DNA from: Cladocopium goreaui
Lineage: Eukaryota > Sar > Dinophyceae > Suessiales > Symbiodiniaceae
Length of the DNA stretch: 64,000 bases
Direction: 5' to 3'
Assembly: GCA_947184155.2 (NCBI GenBank)
Contig: CAMXCT020002690.1
Span: forward strand, 25,977 to 89,976
Under the pieces are notes generated by a model. It was not told where the DNA came from. It ran no database searches and saw only the letters and a program-made list of their open reading frames with translations. The translations under genes were made by a program, and so were the position numbers. This document shows, piece after piece, positions 45,001 to 53,402 of this stretch (the stretch's first letter is position 1; each line of letters begins with the position of its first letter).

Positions 45001-48000
45001 TCTCGGATGCGCTACGCATGTTAGTGCAATAGATTCTCTCTCCAGGCTGCAGGTAGAGAGCGTGTCCCTGAGGAGGGAGAAGAACTTCCGGTGGTCAGTC
45101 CGGGCGTCTGTCAATATTATCTTTATCGCAGAAAGGGTGGGTCAGATTGTGTCAAAGTCTGCAAATCCAAGGGTGACAAAGTACTAGCTACTGTGATATT
45201 CCACAGTGATCTTGAAAAACATACCATTACATATTGTTTAACATCTTGCTTCGCTATTTAGATGCGCTTTAGATGTTCCTGGAATCGTCTCTGATGATGA
45301 TACTGGACCTGTTCCCGATCATTGCTGATCGCATCACTAGTCCTGTGGCGGGCGCTCGGGGCAGAAATGTCTTGGCGGCTGTTACAGGGCAGGAATGCCT
45401 TGACGCATTATTACCATTTTCAAGCATTGACAGTCAGGGCAGAAATGTCTTGAGAGGGCAGCAATGTCTTGGCTCCTTTAACTTCAAACGCGCCTGACCC
45501 GCATGTGCATATCTAAAATTATCCTTTACTAGTATATGTACCTTCTGTTACCGTGCTGCCTCCGAAACGGATTTTGATTATCCAACAACATATCTTTCGG
45601 CCCCAATGCCAAACTCTCTTCATTGTCGGCAAGGAGCGGAGAACACCGCCTACTCGCCCTGTGGGCGGAGGCTTTGGTGCTTTGTCTGGTCTGGATACTT
45701 TTCCTTTGTCAAGATGCTGCCATCTTCAAAATCCGAAAGGAAACCAATTCTCAATCAGCGCCATTGCTCGTTCGGCGTATATTTGGCCCAGGATCGTATG
45801 GCTTTAAAAGCGGAGCTTGGATCTTCGTCCTCTCTCCCTTTGCGTCGCAAAGCTGGCGGGACAGAGGTGGAGAAGCATGTCGCCGGAGCTTCCTTCGCGC
45901 CTTATTTCGGCTCCTTGTTTCGATTTAACCCGACTTGGCAGTGGCGGCTTTCACTTGAAAATGAAGACTGCCCGATTTGTTTAGCGGAAGATGGCAGGAC
46001 ATATTTCAGCGGAAGCAACAGGAGTGGGCCGAATGGAAAGCCACTTTGCAGAATAGGAATTGCAGAGGTCCGAAGCGATTAAATTGCCAGGCTAAGGAGT
46101 TTCATGACACCGTGGGTAAAGGCTGCAGTTTCTTGTATTCCATGAAATTTGCACATCTTTTTCTTTTTATCTCATCATTAAGGCGTGCGCGAAGAAAGGG
46201 AAAAAGAAGGACAAGTCCAATGGACAGACCCCGGTTTCCGCTTTGTGTACGCTCTGCGCACAAACGATTTTGCAAATCTTTGTTTTCTAACAAATGGGGC
46301 AAAATGATCGCCACAGGCACTCTGGTGCTTGAGACTGGAGTGTTGCCGGTTGTATTCAGTCTTGGAGGCGAAGAGTGCAGAGCCGAGAATCGTCACGAAT
46401 CCTCGGAAGGCGCGTTTCTGGCGTATGTTGTAAAGGAAATATTTCTCTTGAGAATTGCGTTCCCCCATTGCCTGATGGCAGGTGATGCGGTCCATACGGT
46501 TTTGGAGCAGCAAAGACGTGGCGTCTCTGATTCAGGCATTGTTATGGCCGCAGCAAAGCAATCATGTTCGGAGTCTCTACTTTTATCCTATCCGAATGGG
46601 GGCCCGCGGAGGCTTGCGCGAAAGAGAGAGCGGTGGAAGCCGTTCCTGCCAAGAGGAGATAGCAATCAGACAGTGCAAGTGTTAATCGTGAAAAAAAGTT
46701 GAAAGGAGCTTCTGACCGGTGCTAATTTTTCCTGATGGGTGGTAACAGTTAAGCTCTGGATTTCCTGAGTCCCCTCTTCTTATAAATTTTTGCGGTCCCG
46801 GCAGAAATGTCTCGGCCGTGGATGCAGGGCAGCAATGTCTCCGCGGCGGGTGCAGGGCAGCAATGTCTTGCCGGTGTTCTATATTCATCTTGCCGTTTTG
46901 TTTCCATCTTCAGTGCATTGGCGATTTCACAACAATTTATGTTTTAAAAATGTCTACCTCGGAAAAAATATTTGAGGTACAGTAAGCATACACGCTTCAA
47001 GCCAAGCACTTTCAGCTTCGTTAGCGCTTCCGTGACAGGAGACGCGGGAATCAGAACAAGGAAGCGTGAGGACTCCTTGGAATCTGCATGAAGAGGCCCA
47101 GTGGTGAGAGGTTTTGCAAAGAAAACATTGTCGTGAAAGCCGGGGCTCTCCCAGTTTTCCAGCCGCATTGGCGCGTTCAGGCTTTCGTGCAGGATCGTGA
47201 AGACAGGTGCTCCTCTTTTTTAAAGGGGAACGGGAAGTCCAGGTGTTCCTCTATTTCAAAGGGGAACCGGAAGTCCAGGTGCTCCTCTATTTTAAAGGGG
47301 AACGGGAAGTCCCGGTGCTCCTCTATTTCAAAGGGGAACCGGAAGTCCAGGTGCTCCTCTATTTTAAAGGGGAACGGGAAGTCCAGGTGCTCCTCTATTT
47401 CAAAGGGGAACGGGAAGTCCAGGCGCTCCTCGATTTTAAAGGGGAACGGGAAGCTCAGGTGCTCCTCTATTTTAAAGAGGAACGGGAAGTCCAGGTGCTC
47501 CTCTATAGGGGAACCGGAGGTCGAGGTGCTCCTCTATTTTAAAGGGGAACGGAAGTCCAGGTGAACCGGAAGTCCGGGTGTTCCTCTATTTTGACGGGGA
47601 ACGGGAAGTCCAGGTGCTCCTCTATTTTAAAGTGGAACGGGAAGCCCAGGTGCTCCTTTATTTTAAAGGGGAACGGGAAGTCCAGGTGCTCCTCTATTTT
47701 AAAGGAGCCTGGGAGAAAGACAGCAACGAAAAAAATAGAAAAACTTTTTCGCTATTAACTTTTTTGTTTCCGCAATTAAGCGCATTTTTTTTTCGCAATT
47801 AAGCGGCGCCCTCTCCCCAAATGATAATCAATTTGCCTGTAAGGACAATCTTGATCCCAATTGCCTGGGTAAAAAAAAACGACCCCCATATGACCTCACC
47901 ATAGATGGCTAAAATTGGGGAAGTCATCCCCAAATGGTGAATAAATTCAGCCTGGTGAAATGCAAACAACATCAATGGGAAAGAACTACTTGGTGGTTCA

Positions 48001-51000
48001 TCCCAACTAGAAATGCCGGTTTGTCAATGCCGTTGTAATCCCAACAACATCAATGGGAAAACCTACTTAGGGGACTTCTTAACCAGGGTTATTAGCCACT
48101 TACTAAACGGGATGACCTCCAAGTAGGGTTTTCTATAGATTTTCCCAGCAACGTCAATCCATTGATGGTGGTCAACTCCATGACCCCTCGACGTCATACA
48201 TGGCTGGGACATCTCTGAACGAAATGGAAATGGAACATGGCCCGAGTTTCGCTGATTTACCTATTATTTGAGGGTGATTTTCCATGGAACATGGTAAACA
48301 ATCCAGAGTGTATTCATCGATTTTTATGAAGTATGGTTTTGATTACTAGTTGCCGTGGGCGCTGCAGGGCGCCTGGGTGTTTTGTTGTTTTTCTTTGTGT
48401 TTTTTATGGGTATTTTTTTGATGATGGCATGGGTTGGGGTGGGGCGGGGTGGGATGTTAAGGTTCATGTTACGCTCATGGTGTTACGTTGATCATGGGGT
48501 GGGGTGGGGTGGGATGTTAACTACCAGCGCCGTTCCCTACTAGTTACTCATAGTTACTTATTGTTTTGATTACTCTTATTATTACAAGTACTCTATTACT
48601 ATGTTTGTTGCTTATTGAATATTATTGCAACTTATCACTAGGATTATTATTGCATTTGCTATTGCGTTTCCTGTTATCGTTGCTATTGCTAGTACCTTTA
48701 CCTTTATCATAACTATTGTTGTTCCTCTGCTGCTTCTTCATTTTGTTATTACCATTTGGAGAATCCAATCATTGGAACCATTGATTGATTGGATCATTCT
48801 CCATGGTGATTCATTGGACCTTTATGCTTGCGATGATTGACAATTCAAGATTTCTTTGATATTTTCCGCTTCAGCAAGAATCATCCCATTTTCATGAGGA
48901 GTCAGACTATCGCAAGCAGCTGTAAATCCGAAATCTGAGAGAGATGAATCCAACTTCTTCATTGCGGCAAGCTGGTCATGAGGTTATCGATTCTTAGCGC
49001 TCACTTTGAAATTTGTTTGATGGCTGCATCTTATACAAAGAAAACAACCCGGTGAAGACACGCTGTGTATGATAGCCGATCGGCGATCAGCCGAGATCCC
49101 ACAGGGACGTTGGCCCTTGCTTGGTCTTTGAGCAGAACAAGTCGCGTGCCGAAAATGCGGGGTTTCCTTCGGTGATGGAGGTGGGATCGACTAGTGAGAA
49201 GCGATCAAATGAAGATTTTGGATTTTGATGGAGTCAAGTACGTATACATATTGAATGCATATTTTTTTAATGATATTTTATGTATTTAACATGATGAACA
49301 TACGGAGTTTGATGATTTTTGGACTGTAACCCCAGCTAATTCAGAGGGGTTTGGCGAAGTTCAGGCATTGTTTCATCATTAAAAAACATAAAACCAGCTA
49401 ATTCATTGACTGTTGATGAGTTTTATGATGTTTTATGATGAAATAATGCCTAATTTTGATAATCAACTGACAATTTTGCCCATTGAGTTTGTGCACAAGT
49501 GTGCCTGGCAAGGTGGGCAAGCAAAGCTTGGGTTTGTCGGAGCACCAGGTGGCTGCTGTGATGGGTTGGACCACCGGAGCACCTTGGAAACCAGGGGTAG
49601 CCGCGATTTGGTATTTCCTCATCACTCTTTTTTCTAGAAGCTAGGGCAGCTAGGGCATCTAGGGATTGTTTTGGTGATGAATTTTTGGATCCCGTCCCCA
49701 TAAAACGAACCACAAGCTGTCCCGAAGGGGGTGAGAGTTCATATGGCCTTGTCCGTTTATCTTCTGGTCGTCAAACCTGGCAGGCCGCTGAGAACTCCCT
49801 GTGGCCTAGCCCATAGAGTTTTTTGTTTTATAGCTGGGAACATCATCGAACTATTATATATATTCATATACACGGTATACACGTATAAATAAATAAGTAA
49901 ATACATAAATACATTAAAATACATTAAATAAATAAATAGATACCCTCTGGTAATTTAACATAGCTATTGAAAATGGCCATAGAAATAGTGAGTTTTCCCA
50001 TTAAAAATGGTGATTTTCCATAGTTATGTTAAATTACCAGAGGAATAAATGGTGGATAACTACAGCTGGTGGATGTTCCTGCCATGGTTTCTCCGCTTCC
50101 TCTCCTCCCAAGGACTATCGCCTCGTCAATCCCATCGCGCGGGGTCAGGAGGAAGTTGAGCAGCTCAACACGCCGATGGGAATGGATGGGTGCGAAATCC
50201 TGCACCAGTTGATGGAAAAAGTCCCCATGATTTGTAGGGTTTCAACATGTTTCGACCATCCGGTTGGTGGTGCAGGATTTCGCTGGCCCATCCACAGTAT
50301 TTCGAGGGATGAACATTGATGAACATTGATGAACATTGATGAACATTGATGAACTTCCATTTGCCACTGATTCTGGTGTTCACATAGTAGAACAAAAGCT
50401 TTCAACTCATGATTAGACGTGTTTTTGACAGTTTCACAGGTAACATGAGGTTGTGCCCTCTTCAGCGCTTTATTCGGTGCAGCGAGGTTCGAAGATTATC
50501 CCGGAGGGGTGAAGACCCGCTTCAAACTGGGTAGGGCAGAGGTGATGCCTTACATCTATGTGCCGTGGCCGCCCGTGGCCATGATTTCTGGGGTCGAAGC
50601 GACTCGGGGATTGGAAAAGGACACCGAGACCCGGCTTGACCATTCAAAAAGGGTCCCCATCGTAACCTATTGCAGTCATGTCATTTTAGAATAGAAATAC
50701 ATGGAAATGATGTTTCAATTTGCTGCTATGAGAAGATGACCAAAACGGATTATGGAGTTGCCCCTCCAGGAAATGAGGGCTTTGCACAAATTGGACGTGG
50801 TATTCAAGTGTATTCAAGACTTGTGACTGATGCCAGCCCTGCAAACTCAGGATTCATTTAGAGGTACCAGTATTTTGTCCTTAAGAAAGGCAGATGTATC
50901 AGCCAGATTTGAATTATATATAAAGCATCCCCCAAAGTGATGCAAAAAAAGTCAAATCCAATCTTGAAATAGTGATAAATTATAAATTCATATAAAAAAT

Positions 51001-53332
51001 CAACATGTTCTGAATCTTACAAGTTATTACGATATTTTTTCCTGTGGCTATATAGCTTCCACCGCTTCCAGGTCCTCAACAGCGCCTTGCAGCAGTTGCC
51101 TCCGGCCTCTGCGAAGCAGCGCCTCTTTCGGGGACATCGACGGCACATCGCGACGGACACCGCGGAACGGCAGGTGATCCTGTTGCAGCTTGGATCACCA
51201 GGGACAACATGGGACGACCGGGTAGGGATTTTCTATGGATATTTCATGGAATATCATGATGTAACTGATGGCAAACCAAGAAAAAATTGGGGTTTAGAGA
51301 ATGATAGAACTGGAGTCGGGATATATCCTTTGGATTCCTTTGGTAATTTCAGGTTACGATTTACGAACTGGAGGCCATGGCTCATTCAGTTGGATGATTT
51401 AACTGTCAAATTAGAGGGGAACCATTAAACCTGGTGGTTTCTGAAGCAGCAACGCCCGTAACATGATTTAACCGGAGAGGCCCGGAAGAGGCACTATCTC
51501 GATTATCTCCATTTGTTTGTCTCTGTGTGATTGGTGATGTTTCCAATCTGTTGATTCTATATGTTTTCTTGGTTTAATCAGTTGAAGCCTCAATTTTTCC
51601 ACATTTTTCTGGTCATTTTTCCATAGAGCCACCGGTGCCACGCTGGTCCACAGGCAGGGCTTCACCAGTGTGTCCTATGACATGGAGAGTGCCATGAAAT
51701 TCGCCACCCAGGGCAACCAAGGTCGTTCCGCCAAGAGGTCGCTGTTGGTCATCGAGGATCCTGGTTTCAAGGGGACAGACCATGAAATCCATGAAGTTTT
51801 AGGGTTATTTATTCATTCATTCATTTATTTATTTACTCATTTTTTTTTGTTTAATTTTTTTCTAATATATATATATACACATAGGGTTTTAACTAGCAAA
51901 CATATGGGATGATATGGGGATTATAGTCGAGAAATCATGGTTGATAGGTTAAGAACTAGGGACTATGATGTACCTAATTGATTGGGATTGTGATCACCCG
52001 TAGCAGGGAGACCTATCAACCAACTGGTATAATGAGATATTTCGTTTTATGAAATACTGGTTGGTTAAGAATTGGATTCCCAGTTCATGGATAGTGATGA
52101 TTTAATTTTGAATATACTAAATAGATCTGGGTAGTATGAACCCCCGAACTAATCATCAACAGGGGTTTTGTAGCCACTGCTCAAATGGCAATTTGACTAG
52201 GGAAACGATTCATGATCTCCGGGATACAGCACCAACATTGAGCATCAAATGTGGGAGTACCCTTTTTTCAGACAAACCAAGATAGCACTGTTGAATTGGA
52301 CATGATTATATATATATATTATAAGTCCAACAGATTTTTTTGAGAAGCGATTTTTTTTCGACAAACTCGCTGCGATGGCTGATCAATGGCTATGAGATAC
52401 ACATTTATTGTCCATCATCTCCCCTCGAAATGTGTCCCAAGAGTTCCCCCTCAGAAAACTTCATGTTAGGAAAGAATAAACGGATTCATCATCCTCAAAT
52501 TTACCATTTTTTATGGGGAGTCCAACCATGAATCCATATGGATAGTTTATGACATTACTGTACTAACAATCCATTAACAATCCATAGTTATACGGCTATC
52601 CTAACTTATGGGAGTTAAAGAACAGGCCATCCATGGTGATTTTTTGTTCAAAAACCCAGGAGTGCCACAGCGGGCGAAGCATCGCGAAGTTGAGCGCGCG
52701 AAAGGGCGAGGTGGAAGTGCTCTTCCCCCAAGACACCTGTTTTGAGGCGGAGGGTTTACCACTGGGTCCCGGAAGTCCGATGCGGAAAAATCGCCCATGA
52801 ATTTCTAGGGACTTTGAGTGGGAAACAAACATCGAAGTAAATAAAACATGTCTTTTTTTCTCTCAGAAAGATCATGCCAAGTGTGTTTTTCCCAAGAACT
52901 GCTGCCAATTTCGACTGGAACATCTCCTCACTACTTGTACTTCATCATCGTCAGTCATAATCAATCATCATCAAACACCATCAATCATAATCGAACATCT
53001 TCATCACCTTCATCATTCTCATCCTGTTCAGCATCTTCGCCATCCTCATCATTCATCATTCATCATCATTCATCATCTTCACCACCTTCATCATCTTCAT
53101 CATCTTCATCATCTTCATCATCTTCATCATCTTAATCATCCTCACCTACATCGCCATCTACATCATGTACATCATCTACATAAACTGCAACAGTATCAAC
53201 TTTTTCAATTCTATCAACTTTTTCAACTGTATCAACTTTTTCAACTGTATCAACTTTATCATCAGCATCATCATCAACATCTTTATCTTTATCCTTGTCT
53301 TTATCTTTATCATCATCACCACCATCATCATC

Positions 53333-53366
<34 letters not shown>

Positions 53367-53370
53367 TCAT

Positions 53371-53402
<32 letters not shown>

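Larger units (their letters stand above)
43211..47822. mobile_element. 4.6 kb element with inverted terminal tandem arrays, class unknown
   Basis: Both ends carry, from outside inward, A-rich repeats of TTAATAGCGAAAAAAAA (43297-43357 and, inverted, 47740-47812) and then arrays of a 36-base repeat in opposite orientation (about 43400-43735 and 47203-47706). The terminal match is AGGG....GCTTAAT..CGAAAAAAAA. Flanking sequence on the two sides belongs to one dispersed repeat whose unbroken copy lies at 54.5 kb, so this is an insertion. The middle 3.4 kb has exon-like blocks, canonical GT-AG introns and two internal repeat families. I recognise no transposase. Between the 10-base direct repeat and the left terminal motif there are 85 bases of AT microsatellite, which weakens the exact boundary. 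Confidence 0.65.

Noticed and set aside
45960-46000. RING finger ([10 protein letters not shown])
   Set aside because: Only the first CxxC is present; no further Cys/His ligands follow at the expected spacing.
47088-47802. 158-codon frame with a 12-residue repeat peptide
   Set aside because: It follows from a 36-base tandem repeat whose length is divisible by three; all frames and both arrays show the same effect.
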